Source: CAZRNB01 sp964601355 (lineage in GTDB: Bacteria > Planctomycetota > Phycisphaerae > Sedimentisphaerales > Anaerobacaceae). Taken from it: 19,937 nucleotides of DNA. This document shows, piece after piece, positions 6,903-17,058 of the stretch. Under the pieces are notes generated by a model. It made no database searches. It was not told the origin of the DNA and saw only the letters and a program-made list of their open reading frames with translations. The position numbers and the translations under genes were made by a program. The stretch spans positions 1 to 19,937 of the forward strand of contig CAZRNB010000052.1 in NCBI GenBank assembly GCA_964601355.1. The letters run 5' to 3'. Every line of letters starts with the position of its first letter. Position 1 is the first letter of the stretch.

Positions 6903-7118
6903 ATGAAAACGGAAACCAAAAATATAGAAGCCCAGTTGAGGGACGCAATTCTGAATTCAGAAATAAGACGCTACAGGCTTTGTAAGATGTCGGGAGTTAC
7001 GAACTCGCAACTGAGTTACTTTGTTCGCGGTAAACGGTCTTTAACGCTTGGATCAGCCGCTAAAGTTGCACAAGCTTTGCGGTTGGAACTCGTAGCAAAA
7101 AAATGTAAGGAAAAATAA
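6903..7118 (+). CDS. XRE-family helix-turn-helix regulator
   Basis: 71 residues. An XRE/Cro-type HTH covers about residues 10-62: AQLRDAILNSEIRRYRLCKM, then SGVTNSQLSYFVRGKRSLTL (the recognition-helix segment) and SAAKVAQALRLELV. It is a likely repressor or lysis-lysogeny-type switch protein of the element. No ribosome binding site precedes the ATG. Instead the -10 of a strong promoter ends 6 bases upstream, so a leaderless mRNA is likely. It is followed after 9 bases by the recombinase gene, which it may control together with the operator-like dyads upstream of the alpA-like gene; that target is inference. Confidence 0.85.
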   Translation: MKTETKNIEAQLRDAILNSEIRRYRLCKMSGVTNSQLSYFVRGKRSLTLGSAAKVAQALRLELVAKKCKEK

Positions 7119-7127
7119 GGTGATATT

Positions 7128-8624
<1,497 letters not shown>

Positions 8625-8680
8625 TGTCAACTGTCATCATTGCGAAATCACAAAAAAAACCGAACAAGAAATGAAAACCT

Positions 8681-8709
8681 TTGAAATTGCCCTCTATTTT
8701 GTTTAACAT
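8681..8709 (+). promoter_or_regulatory. Probable promoter of the sugar-kinase operon
   Basis: TTGAAA (8681-8686), 17-bp spacer, TAACAT (8704-8709), giving a leader of about 50 bases before the kinase ATG at 8766. Confidence 0.5.
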
Positions 8710-8765
8710 ATCCTGTCAAATCGGTATTTATGAATTGTTGCGGATAAATTTGACGGAGGCCGAAA

Positions 8766-9914
8766 ATGGCAAAGATAATTGACTATAAATCCATAAAGCC
8801 GGCTGAAAAATGCCGATACGACGGCGTATCTCTGGGTGAAGTCATGCTCAGATTAGACCCCAAAGACGTTCCGACGGCGAGGGTGCGTGACAATATCAGA
8901 ATCTCACAAGGAGGCGGTGAAACCAACGTGGCCTGCGGCTTAGCTTATACATTCGGCCTGCGAACAGCGGTTTTGACCGCTCTTGTTGATGACCCTGTTG
9001 GCGAAAACATTCGCAATCAAATGAGAGAAGCCGGTGTCGATACAAGCAGAATCATCTGGTGGAATACAAATAACGACGGAAGTAAATTCTCCACCGACAA
9101 AAAAGGCACGGTATGCAACGGCATCAATTTTACCTATAACGGCTCCGGCGTTCTGCCGTCAGACACAACCTATTACCGCGGCAATAGCGCATCACGTCTT
9201 CTTGAGCCGGGAGACGTTGATTTCGACGAGCTATTCGGCCAGGCAGGCGTAAGAGTTTTTAATACCGGCGGAATCTTTACCTTAATCGGAACTAAAACTG
9301 CAAACCTCGCCATTAAAGCCGCACAAAAAGCAGCCGAACATGGCACCTTTGTCTCAGCCGATCTCAATTACAGATCAAAGGTCGAGCCTGACAAGCAAAA
9401 GGCAAGGGACATAAATCGAAGGCTTGCACCATATATAGGCATGTTAGCTGGAAATGACTCAGACTTGTCTGACGCCCTCGGCTATGAAACCAAAGTTACC
9501 AAAGGCGCTTCATATAAGGAATGGGCGGAGGCGTACAAACAAACCGTTACCAAAGTCGCGAAGGATTTGCCTAACTTGAGCTTAATCGGCACCCAGTGGA
9601 GAGATGCGCACAACGCGGACGTGATTAGCTGGGCGGCTATATTATATGATGTGCGAAACAATATTTTCCATGAAGCTCCGCTGCGTGAGAATGTCCCTAT
9701 AAGAGATAGAACAGGAGGTGGAGATTCTTTTGCCTCCGGCGTTCTGGCAGCACTACTGAAGGGCAAAGACCTGCAAACGGCGGTCAATTGGGGCGCCGCT
9801 CACGGAATCTTAGTGCAGGAAACACCTGGTGACATTACAATGGTCAGCCAAAAAGCGGTTGAAGCCGAGGCCAAAAGGGCACTGGGTGCTGGTGGCGTAA
9901 AAGCTGTCCGTTAA
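8766..9914 (+). CDS. PfkB-family sugar kinase (2-keto-3-deoxygluconate kinase-like)
   Basis: 382 residues, GGAGG (8755-8759) before the ATG. The N-terminal PfkB glycine motif is QGGGETNVACGLA (about 48-60), the sugar-binding half follows, and the C-terminal ATP motif DRTGGGDSFASG (314-325) contains the catalytic base D320 and the anion-hole glycines. The family transfers phosphate from ATP to a sugar hydroxyl. The MLRLDP and QGGGETNVA features resemble KDG/fructose-type kinases, so a KDG kinase role is the best guess; the substrate cannot be read from the sequence. The protein is somewhat longer than typical PfkB kinases (300-330), with an insertion around WNTNNDGSKF-FTYNGSG (100-127). It is probably the first gene of an operon with the VOC protein and the aminotransferase. 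Confidence 0.85.
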   Translation: MAKIIDYKSIKPAEKCRYDGVSLGEVMLRLDPKDVPTARVRDNIRISQGGGETNVACGLAYTFGLRTAVLTALVDDPVGENIRNQMREAGVDTSRIIWWNTNNDGSKFSTDKKGTVCNGINFTYNGSGVLPSDTTYYRGNSASRLLEPGDVDFDELFGQAGVRVFNTGGIFTLIGTKTANLAIKAAQKAAEHGTFVSADLNYRSKVEPDKQKARDINRRLAPYIGMLAGNDSDLSDALGYETKVTKGASYKEWAEAYKQTVTKVAKDLPNLSLIGTQWRDAHNADVISWAAILYDVRNNIFHEAPLRENVPIRDRTGGGDSFASGVLAALLKGKDLQTAVNWGAAHGILVQETPGDITMVSQKAVEAEAKRALGAGGVKAVR

Positions 9915-9944
9915 TAGTCTTTTTCAAAACTCACAATTCATGGT

Positions 9945-10388
9945 ATGAAGATGGAAAACAAGAATAAAGTATGTCTCGAGCGTGGTAAAGGATTTCGCAT
10001 TGAACACGTTGCATTAAACGTTAAAGAACCCGTCACAATGGCGGAATGGTATTGCCAAAACCTTGGTATGAGTATTATTAGAAAAGGGCCTGCACCGGTA
10101 AACGCGCGCTTCATCTCAGATGCGGGAAAAAATATGATGCTGGAGTTATATAACAATCCTCCCGACGATGTGCCTGATTATTCATCGATGGATCCTCTCG
10201 TTCTTCATGTTGCATTTATGGTCGAGGATGTCAAAGCAATACGTTCAAAGCTTATGGCTGCCGGGGCAACTGCCGTCGGAGAAGTAACCCTGACACCCGG
10301 CGGCGATGAAATTGCTGTACTGCGGGATCCATGGGGTCTTGCCATACAATTTATCAAACGGGCCGAGCCAATGCTTTCAAAACCGTAG
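9945..10388 (+). CDS. VOC (glyoxalase/bleomycin-resistance fold) protein
   Basis: 147 residues. A beta-alpha-beta-beta-beta VOC fold is suggested by FRIEHVALNVKEPVTMAEWY, then NMMLELYN, then LVLHVAFMVEDVKAIRSKLM, AAGA and AVLRDPWGLAIQFIKR. The metal-ligand positions of the family are visible: H20 (IEHVAL), E66 (LELYN) and H88 (VLHVAF), with the final DPWGxxIQF strand in place of the usual E. This is a single-domain enzyme or binding protein; the reaction is unknown. The ribosome binding site is weak, and the ATG at 9951 is an alternative start. It lies 30 bases after the kinase stop and 8 bases before the aminotransferase start, so all three are likely one transcript. Confidence 0.8.
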   Translation: MKMENKNKVCLERGKGFRIEHVALNVKEPVTMAEWYCQNLGMSIIRKGPAPVNARFISDAGKNMMLELYNNPPDDVPDYSSMDPLVLHVAFMVEDVKAIRSKLMAAGATAVGEVTLTPGGDEIAVLRDPWGLAIQFIKRAEPMLSKP

Positions 10389-10396
10389 GTTCTCGT

Positions 10397-11662
10397 ATGA
10401 TACTTAGTTCAAAAACAATAGCCTCCGGTATCGGCCAGCTTATGGATGACTTGGGCAAAGCCCTTGCCGAAAGCGGAAATATACTCATGCTCGGCGGAGG
10501 AAATCCGGCGCATATCCCAGAGGTTCAGCAGTGCTTTCGCCGGAGCATGACAAAACTGCTGGAAGATAAAGACGAATTTGAGCAGACAATCGGAAATTAC
10601 GACCCGCCTCAAGGTAACAAAAGATTTATCGAAGCAGTCGCCGCCCTGCTCAATAACGAATTCGGCTGGAATATAAAATCTCAGAATATCGCACTAACCA
10701 ACGGCAGCCAGTCGGCATTTTTCATCCTTTTTAACCTGTTTTCCGGCGGCTTTGAGGGCATAGCCAATAATACGCGGTATGCCTGCCGGAAGAAGATATT
10801 ATTGCCGCTCGCCCCCGAATATATCGGATACAGTGATGTCAGCTTAGTCGATAATCCATTCGCAGCCAACAAGCCGCAGATTCAGCATATCAACGACCAT
10901 ATATTTAAATACCATATTGACTTCAGCCGGCTTAAGATTACCGATGAAATCGGCGCTATTTGTGTGTCACGTCCCACCAATCCAACCGGCAACGTTTTAA
11001 CCGATTCAGAAATTGAAAAACTCGGCAGTCTCGCCTGTGCCAACAATATTCCATTGATTATTGATAACGCCTACGGCATCCCCTTTCCAAATATAGTTTT
11101 TACCGATGCCAAACTTATCTGGAATAAAAATATTATTTTATGTATGAGTCTTTCCAAGCTCGGCCTGCCGGCAGCCCGCACCGGAATTGTCATCGCCAAC
11201 GAAGAAATCATAAATATGGTTTCGCAGGTCAATGCGATAGTGAGCCTCGCTCCGGGCGGCATTGGAGCAGCCATAGCAACGAGCCTGGTTCTCAGCGGAG
11301 AGATTATTCGTTTAAGCAGGGACATAATTAAGCCCTTCTATCAGAAAAAGGCAGCCGATGCCGTCGAGCAATTGTCAGAGCAATTAGACGGCATTGATTT
11401 TCATATACACAAGCCCGAAGGCGCATTCTTTTTATGGCTGTGGCTGCGAGACCTGCCTATCACAGATGATGAGCTTTATCAGCGACTTAAAAAAAGAGGG
11501 GTTCTGGTTGTCCCCGGCCATTATTTCTTTCCAGGCCTTGAGGAAAAATGGCAGCATAGGCAGGAATGTATTCGTATAAATTACTCGCAGGATAAAGAAA
11601 TAGTCAGCAAAGGACTTGAAATTATAGCCGACGAAATTAAGAAGGCTTATAAGACCACATAG
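10397..11662 (+). CDS. avtA: Valine-pyruvate aminotransferase-like PLP enzyme
   Basis: 421 residues from the ATG at 10397, which gives the family length (E. coli AvtA 417) and the normal N-terminus; a frame opening at 10331 would only add residues lying inside the VOC gene. Fold-type I aminotransferase motifs in order: LGGGNPAHIP (32-41), IGNYDPPQGNKRF (65-77), NGSQSAFF (102-109), RPTNPTGN (192-199), DNAYG (223-227), and the PLP lysine K254 in SLSKLGLPAARTG with R261. The GGGNPAHIP and YDPPQG signatures are those of AvtA, which transfers amino groups between valine and pyruvate in alanine/valine metabolism. Assignment by pattern; the donor in vivo is not proven. The next gene is convergent and no clear terminator is seen in the 39-base gap. 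Confidence 0.85.
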   Translation: MILSSKTIASGIGQLMDDLGKALAESGNILMLGGGNPAHIPEVQQCFRRSMTKLLEDKDEFEQTIGNYDPPQGNKRFIEAVAALLNNEFGWNIKSQNIALTNGSQSAFFILFNLFSGGFEGIANNTRYACRKKILLPLAPEYIGYSDVSLVDNPFAANKPQIQHINDHIFKYHIDFSRLKITDEIGAICVSRPTNPTGNVLTDSEIEKLGSLACANNIPLIIDNAYGIPFPNIVFTDAKLIWNKNIILCMSLSKLGLPAARTGIVIANEEIINMVSQVNAIVSLAPGGIGAAIATSLVLSGEIIRLSRDIIKPFYQKKAADAVEQLSEQLDGIDFHIHKPEGAFFLWLWLRDLPITDDELYQRLKKRGVLVVPGHYFFPGLEEKWQHRQECIRINYSQDKEIVSKGLEIIADEIKKAYKTT

Positions 11663-11701
11663 AAATTGCAGTTTGTCGCCGGTGCGTTTTTCCCTTTGAT
11701 A

Positions 11702-13264
11702 TTATTTTGCATCTTTTTGCAGTTTGTATTCAACGCTATCGACAAGGGCCTGCCAGGAGGCTTCGATAATGTTTTCTGAGCAGCCGACCGTACCCCAGAT
11801 AGATTGTTTATCACGCGACTCAATTATTACACGCACACGGGCAGCGGTTCCTGCTTTTGCATTTACCACACGAACCTTATAATCAATCAGCCTGATATCA
11901 TTGATGCCCGGATAAAAACCCTCCAACGCCTTTCGCAAAGCAGCATCAAGCGCATTTACAGGGCCGTCGCCCTCACCGACTACGTGCTCTACCTTGTCGC
12001 CGACCTTTAGCTTGACCGTCGCCTCTGTAACCAAATCACCGGTCGCGTGTTTTTCAGTGGTTATGTAATATTTTATAAGCTCAAAAGCAGGCTTATATGT
12101 GCCCATAACCTTCTTTACAAGCAGGTCAAAGCTCGCATCGGCAGCTTCAAATTGGTAGCCCTGACTCTCCAGGTCCTGAACCTTGCGGAGGATTTTCTCA
12201 GCTAATTTCCTGTCTTGCACTATCTTCGCCTTTTCCAGCTTGGCCAGGATATTTGATCTGCCGCTCAATTCGGATAGAAGAAAACGCCGTTCGTTGCCAA
12301 CGAGTGACGGGTCGATGTGCTCATAAGTACGTTTATTCTTCCGTAGAGCATCGATATGCAAGCCCGCTTTGTGTGCAAATGCGCTTTCGCCGACATAGGG
12401 CATATTCATTACCGGCGTAAGATTTTCTATCTCAAAGATGATGCGAGAAACCTCGGTCAAGGTTTTAATTTTTTCGGGGCTGAGAACATCAAAGCCCATT
12501 TTAAAAGCAAGATTAGGTATGACCGTGCATAGATTGGCATTGCCGCATCGCTCGCCAAGCCCGTTCATCGTGCCCTGGACCTGCCGAGCACCAGCTCGAA
12601 TCGCAGCGAGAGAGTTGGCCGTAGCACAGTCGATATCGTTATGGGTGTGAATGCCAACAATAAGCGTGCCGAATCTGTCGCAAACGGTTTTTGTAATCTC
12701 GTACACCTGATCGGGTAGCGTTCCGCCATTGGTATCGCAAAGCACCAGCACATCAGCACCGGCCTCTGCAGCCGCCTGCAAGACTTTTAATGCGTATTCA
12801 GGATTATTTTTATAGCCATCGTAAAAATGCTCAGCGTCAAAAATAACCTCAAGGCCATGCTTTTTCAAATATCCAACTGAATCGGCACAGATTCTCAGGT
12901 TCTCATCCAGAGAACAACCAAGCACATCTGTCACGTGCAAATCCCATGTTTTGCCGAACACGGTCGCAGCCGGTGTTTTACAGGCAAGTATTGCATTTAG
13001 CGATAGATCATCCGAAACGGTACAATCGGCTCTTCGGGTGCTGCCGAAAGCGACTATCTTTGAATTCTGTAAATCCAGCTTATTGGCTTCAATAAAGAAC
13101 TGCATCTCCTTCGGATTGGAAGCGGCATATCCGCCTTCAATATAGTCCAGACCGAACTGGTCAAGGCATTTTGCGATGGCGAGTTTATCATCCAGCGAAA
13201 AACTTACACCTTCAGCCTGCATACCATCGCGAAGAGTTGTATCATAAAGTTTTATCTTTACCAT
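11702..13264 (-). CDS. cimA: (R)-citramalate synthase
   Basis: 520 residues from the ATG at 13264, chosen because family members begin within a few residues of KIKLYDTTLRDG; a GTG at 13282 would add six residues and has no better ribosome binding site. It condenses acetyl-CoA and pyruvate to citramalate, giving 2-oxobutanoate for isoleucine. TIM-barrel HMGL/DRE motif YDTTLRDGMQ-EGVSFS (the usual Ala or other residue in DGxQ is Met), the metal ligands in HTHND (about 215), GTMNGLGERCGNAN, and HKAGLHIDA identify the isopropylmalate-synthase superfamily. The linker and the C-terminal LeuA-type regulatory domain (about 385-520: YITTEKHATGDLVTEATVKL, ALRKALEGFYPGI) indicate allosteric end-product control. 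Convergent with the aminotransferase, divergent from the EIIA gene. Confidence 0.92.
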   Translation of the reverse strand: MVKIKLYDTTLRDGMQAEGVSFSLDDKLAIAKCLDQFGLDYIEGGYAASNPKEMQFFIEANKLDLQNSKIVAFGSTRRADCTVSDDLSLNAILACKTPAATVFGKTWDLHVTDVLGCSLDENLRICADSVGYLKKHGLEVIFDAEHFYDGYKNNPEYALKVLQAAAEAGADVLVLCDTNGGTLPDQVYEITKTVCDRFGTLIVGIHTHNDIDCATANSLAAIRAGARQVQGTMNGLGERCGNANLCTVIPNLAFKMGFDVLSPEKIKTLTEVSRIIFEIENLTPVMNMPYVGESAFAHKAGLHIDALRKNKRTYEHIDPSLVGNERRFLLSELSGRSNILAKLEKAKIVQDRKLAEKILRKVQDLESQGYQFEAADASFDLLVKKVMGTYKPAFELIKYYITTEKHATGDLVTEATVKLKVGDKVEHVVGEGDGPVNALDAALRKALEGFYPGINDIRLIDYKVRVVNAKAGTAARVRVIIESRDKQSIWGTVGCSENIIEASWQALVDSVEYKLQKDAK

Positions 13265-13407
13265 AGCTAATTTCACATTCACTGCCAGTCTATAAAAAAT
13301 TAAACTGTTTCACGCCTGTAACATCCACGTTATTTCTAATATTTAATTTTACCCTCCTGTAAAGGTATGTAAAGTTGAAAACAATAAAGAAAATTTATGC
13401 CAAATTA

Positions 13408-13435
13408 TTGCAAACACCTCTATATTTGGTATAAT
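13408..13435 (+). promoter_or_regulatory. Sigma-70-type promoter of the EIIA gene
   Basis: TTGCAA (13408-13413), 16-bp spacer, perfect TATAAT (13430-13435). A start near 13442 gives a leader of about 45 bases. The rest of the 222-base divergent gap up to the cimA start is AT-rich; I see no equally clear cimA promoter. Confidence 0.65.
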
Positions 13436-13486
13436 AAACTCTTTTATAATTTCTGACAAATGTACGATGGATTAGGCTGAATAAAT

Positions 13487-13945
13487 ATGATTCTAACACA
13501 AATATTGCATCCAGCTTGTGTTAAAGTACCAATTCAAGGCAAAGACAAATATGCCGTGATAACTGAGCTGGCAGATTTACTTGATGCTGATGGCCTTTTG
13601 CTGGATAAAGATATTGCCTTAAAAGCAGTATTTGATCGTGAGAAAATCCGCAGCACGGGAATCGGTTCCGGAATTGCCATCCCTCATGGCAAATGCCAGG
13701 CCGTCAAGGAGCTCGTTATGGCAATTGGAATTGCTCCTGAACCGATCGATTTTGATAGCGTCGATGGCAAACCGGTATTCATCGTCATTTTACTGGTTTC
13801 GCCGGCAGACCAAACCGGCCCACATATCCAGGCTCTCGCCAAAATAAGCCGGCTGATGCTCGATGAGCAATTCAGACATTCACTTGAAAAAGCCAGCTCC
13901 GCCGAGGAGGTTTATGAGCTGCTAAACAGTAAAGAAAGTGAATGA
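13487..13945 (+). CDS. PTS EIIA protein (nitrogen/fructose-type, PtsN-like)
   Basis: 152 residues, the full length of a PTS EIIA-2 (fructose/mannitol/Ntr) domain. The phosphorylated histidine is H67 in SGIAIPHGKC, preceded by the conserved REKIRSTGIGSG and followed by FDSVDGKPVFIVILLVSPAD and HIQALAKISRLM. Such a protein takes phosphate from HPr and, when stand-alone like here without EIIB/EIIC, usually acts as a regulator rather than in sugar uptake. No EI or HPr gene is in the window. It has its own promoter and is convergent with the phosphorylase; the 63-base gap between them shows no terminator that I can defend. Confidence 0.88.
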   Translation: MILTQILHPACVKVPIQGKDKYAVITELADLLDADGLLLDKDIALKAVFDREKIRSTGIGSGIAIPHGKCQAVKELVMAIGIAPEPIDFDSVDGKPVFIVILLVSPADQTGPHIQALAKISRLMLDEQFRHSLEKASSAEEVYELLNSKESE

Positions 13946-14008
13946 CGCCACAGCTTATGCCCCTCAGCTTTATGATGCTTTTAAGTTCGACGGCCACCCA
14001 TTTTCTAT

Positions 14009-16627
14009 TCAAGCATTTTGCTGCGCGGCCGTGTTTCCCCATAGAATAAGCTGCAGCTCGTAGGGATTTGTAAAGTCTGGATGGCTGGGCAGTACCCGTA
14101 CAGCTATTCCGTGCTGACCGGTTCTCCTGCAAAGCAGTAAACCGGCAAACCAATGTTTGTTTTTTTGCTCACCGGCGCTGACATATCCCATCTGCACTGC
14201 TGAGCCGTCCCTAAGATTGCCGCTGCCATCGACGGGGCCGTGGTAAAGCTCTACCGACACATCGGATGGATTAAGCCCACCCAGCTCAACTAAGGCTCTA
14301 ACACGTAACTGTGAGCCGACCTTAAGCTGAGGTCGCTTGTGATTTAGGTGTGTATAATCACCGCCGTTACTGACTTCTACTACGATATCCTCTACTGTAA
14401 GCTGATGCCAGGCCTTTCTAATATCCGCCTTCCAGCTGGCAAATGCCCGGACTCTGCTGCAAGCTGCAGCGGTTAAATACCGCCATTTGGCTGCCGCAGG
14501 ATTATAGAATCTTCGTGTGTATTGAGCAACCATTCTATGCGTGTTGAATCGAGGTGCTATCCACTTTATGGAATTTTTTGCCCTGCGTATCCATGCTCGC
14601 GGCAAATTATCGGCTGAGCGAGCATAAAATAATGGTATCACCTCATTTTCCAGGATGCTATAAAGTGACCGAGCGTCCATTTCATCCTGATAATTTCCAT
14701 CATAAACATCCTGATCAGCACCAATAACCCATCCACCATCGGGTTGATAACCTTCGCACCACCATCCATCCAGAGTGCTTATATTTAACACGCCATTGAA
14801 CGCAGCCTTCATGCCGCTTGTGCTGCTGGCTTCCATCGGCCTGCGAGGATTACTAAGCCAGACGTCAACGCCACTGACCAAAACCCTGGCTATATCAATA
14901 TCATAATCTTCGAGAAAAACTACACGGCGTCTAACGTCGAGCCGAGCCGCGAAACGAATGATTTGCTTTATGATTTCTTTGCCCTCGTTGTCTCTGGGGT
15001 GAGCCTTTCCCGCAAAAATAATCTGCACGGGTTTATCCGTGTCAGTAAGCAGCTTTACAAGACGATGCGGATCCCTGAGTAAAAGATTTGCCCTCTTATA
15101 ACCCACAAACCTCCGTGCAAAACCAATTGTCAGTGCCTCCGAGTCGAGCACTTCGTCAGCTTGATTCAATTCCGTTTGACAAGTTCCCCGACGCTGCAAC
15201 TGTGTTTTCAGCCGATCACGTGCAAAAACGATCAAATGCTCTTTGCACCGTTGATGAGCCTGCCAGAATTGCTCGTCGGGAATTTCATCTATATTGTTCC
15301 AAACAGGATTGCTAAAGGCTCCATCAGACCAGCTCGGGCCGAGGTATTTTTCGTACAGGGAGCTCATCTCATCATCTAACCAGCTTTTAGTATGGACGCC
15401 ATTGGTAATTGCTATTATCGGCACCTCTTTAACTGGTACGCCAGGCCAAAGGCTTGACCATACTTCACGTGATATTTGGCTATGCAATTTGCTCACGCCA
15501 TTTATGAAACTACTAAGCTTCATCGCCAGAATCGGCATCTTAAATGGCTCGTTTTCGTCATCAGTAAAAATTCTACCTAACGCTAAAAACTGGTTCCGAT
15601 TTATTCCAAGTTGCGGAAAATAGTGACCGAGGTACTTATCCATCAGCTCCACCGGAAACTCATCGAGTCCAGCCTTTACAAGTGTATGCATTGTGAAAAC
15701 ATTGCTTGACCTTGTAGCCTCTATGGCCTCATCAAAGGTCATACTTTCATCAATTTGTAGCTGCCGGATTCTTTCCAAGGCTAAAAAAGCAGCATGTCCT
15801 TCATTCATGTGACAGACGTCAGGCGTAATGCCCATAGCCGTCAGTGCCTTTAATCCTCCCATACCCAATACAATCTCCTGACGAATTCTCAGCTCAACGT
15901 CACCGCCATAAAGGCTGGCAGTAATCATACGATCTGCGGGTGAGTTAATAGGGATATTTGTATCCAGCAGATATAGTTTAATCCTCCCAACAGAGACACA
16001 CCAGATTTGAGCTGAGACGCATCTGCCTGGATAATCGACGCTAATTGTCAAGGGTCGTCCGCTGTCTTTGTAAACAAGCTCGATAGGTAAGTTAAAAAAA
16101 TCATTATCTATATACATTTCCTGCTGGCGACCATCAATATCCAAATTTTGGCGGAAATAACCCTTCTGATAAAGAAGACCAACTCCAACTATCGGCACAC
16201 CAAGATCTGAGGCACTTTTGAGGTGATCACCAGCTAAAATTCCCAAACCCCCGGCATAAATAGACAGACACTCGTGTAATCCAAATTCGGCACTAAAATA
16301 GGCAATAACAGGTTTGGTTGTTTTGGAACAAACATTATCAAACCAGGTTGTTTCCTGGAGGTATGACTTCAGCTTTTCTACACATCGCTGTAATTCACAT
16401 AAAAAACCCTGATTGTCTGCCAGAGCTTCCAAACGAGACTGCGAAACAGTGCCAAGAAACCGGATGGGATTATGACCCGACGCATTCCACAAGCTACCAT
16501 CAATGCGTTTGAAAAGCTCTATAAATTCAGGATTCCATGACCAAAACATGTTCTTGGCGATTGTTTCAAGGTCATTCAAAGAATCCGGCAGTGCAGGTAG
16601 AACCGTGAAGTTTCGTACCATCGGCAT
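14009..16627 (-). CDS. glgP: Alpha-glucan (glycogen) phosphorylase, DUF3417-type GT35
   Basis: 872 residues, full length for the DUF3417-containing alpha-glucan phosphorylases. GGGAAG precedes the ATG. It releases glucose-1-phosphate from glycogen-like glucans. The N-terminal DUF3417 domain (about 10-95: LPDSLNDLETIAKNMFWSWN) is followed by the catalytic GT35 domain: YFSAEFGLHECLSIYAGGLG (about 110-129), MNEGHAAF (274-281), ITNGVHTKSW (407-416), IGFARRFVGYKRANLLL (501-517), and EASSTSGMKAAFNG (599-612) with the PLP lysine K607, then DGWW. The usual EASGTSGMK carries Ser for Gly at residue 602. The C-terminus (about 745-865) is a beta-rich domain with an EVSNGGDYTHLNHKRP segment. Probably a cytoplasmic glycogen/maltodextrin enzyme. 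Confidence 0.92.
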   Translation of the reverse strand: MPMVRNFTVLPALPDSLNDLETIAKNMFWSWNPEFIELFKRIDGSLWNASGHNPIRFLGTVSQSRLEALADNQGFLCELQRCVEKLKSYLQETTWFDNVCSKTTKPVIAYFSAEFGLHECLSIYAGGLGILAGDHLKSASDLGVPIVGVGLLYQKGYFRQNLDIDGRQQEMYIDNDFFNLPIELVYKDSGRPLTISVDYPGRCVSAQIWCVSVGRIKLYLLDTNIPINSPADRMITASLYGGDVELRIRQEIVLGMGGLKALTAMGITPDVCHMNEGHAAFLALERIRQLQIDESMTFDEAIEATRSSNVFTMHTLVKAGLDEFPVELMDKYLGHYFPQLGINRNQFLALGRIFTDDENEPFKMPILAMKLSSFINGVSKLHSQISREVWSSLWPGVPVKEVPIIAITNGVHTKSWLDDEMSSLYEKYLGPSWSDGAFSNPVWNNIDEIPDEQFWQAHQRCKEHLIVFARDRLKTQLQRRGTCQTELNQADEVLDSEALTIGFARRFVGYKRANLLLRDPHRLVKLLTDTDKPVQIIFAGKAHPRDNEGKEIIKQIIRFAARLDVRRRVVFLEDYDIDIARVLVSGVDVWLSNPRRPMEASSTSGMKAAFNGVLNISTLDGWWCEGYQPDGGWVIGADQDVYDGNYQDEMDARSLYSILENEVIPLFYARSADNLPRAWIRRAKNSIKWIAPRFNTHRMVAQYTRRFYNPAAAKWRYLTAAACSRVRAFASWKADIRKAWHQLTVEDIVVEVSNGGDYTHLNHKRPQLKVGSQLRVRALVELGGLNPSDVSVELYHGPVDGSGNLRDGSAVQMGYVSAGEQKNKHWFAGLLLCRRTGQHGIAVRVLPSHPDFTNPYELQLILWGNTAAQQNA

Positions 16628-16722
16628 TTTTTAGCTTCCCACAATATAAGTCTTTTGATGTCAAACACTAATAAAAATAATATACCATTGCAAACCCTTA
16701 TTTAATCGGCAAATGTAGTCTA

Positions 16723-16734
16723 AGGCTTAAGCCT
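16723..16734. promoter_or_regulatory. 12-bp perfect palindrome upstream of glgP
   Basis: AGGCTTAAGCCT about 100 bases upstream of the glgP start. It could be a regulator site of glgP; no clear -35/-10 pair was identified around it, and chance is possible. Confidence 0.25.
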
Positions 16735-16807
16735 AAAAATCAAAGCAAACATAAGGTTTATAAGTTTTATTCAGATGATTTTCCCCTCATTTATAAGCTA
16801 AGAGCTG

Positions 16808-16841
16808 GAAAAAAGAAAAGGCCTGTTACTACAGGCCTTTT
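16808..16841 (-). terminator. Rho-independent terminator of the 6S-like RNA
   Basis: An 11-bp stem, AAAAGGCCTGT / ACAGGCCTTTT with a TACT loop on the + strand (16816-16841). Read on the minus strand it is followed by CTTTTTT, an effective U run. On the + strand it has no U run beyond the stem itself. Confidence 0.8.
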
Positions 16842-16842
16842 G

Positions 16843-17052
16843 TAAATTGCCAAGCTTTCCTCCACATTTGCCGTAAAGAAAGGATTTTGAAAAGAACCCA
16901 TTACATCCAGGTGGGCAATCGTTGCTTGCGTCCGAAATTCCTATCGTGTAGGCTTTTCCGATCCGTCAAGGCCTGATTTCCCTCAGTAAGGGTATCGGTT
17001 CTTTCAAAAGTACAACTTCCTTTACGTACAATGCAGGGGTAAGCCCGCAATA
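16843..17052 (-). ncRNA. ssrS: Candidate 6S RNA (RNA polymerase-binding regulator)
   Basis: About 210 bases on the minus strand between a clear promoter and a terminator, in a 591-base gap with no reading frame. The ends pair over a long irregular stem: 5' ATTGCGGGCTTACCCC pairs with 3' GGAGGAAAGCTTGGCAAT; then CGTAAAG with CTTTACG, and TTTTGAAAGAACC with GGGTTCTTTTCAAAA. The middle is an unpaired central region flanked by short hairpins. Typical 6S sequence marks are present: CGGAAAAGCCT in the centre (E. coli CCGAGAAGCCT) and CCCACCTGGATG...GGGTTC near the 3' half (E. coli CACCTTGAAC...GGGTTC). 6S RNA mimics an open promoter and traps the sigma-70 holoenzyme in stationary phase. Exact ends are estimates. 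Confidence 0.7.
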
Positions 17053-17058
17053 AATACC

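Noticed and set aside
10331..10396. Longer N-terminus for the aminotransferase
   Set aside because: These 22 residues overlap the end of the VOC gene, have no family match, and the start at 10397 gives the normal AvtA length.
16843..17052. tmRNA, SRP RNA or a riboswitch instead of 6S RNA
   Set aside because: No tRNA-like ends or tag frame, no SRP apical loop, and the RNA has its own terminator and is not upstream of a gene on its strand at leader distance; the long closing stem and marks fit 6S best.
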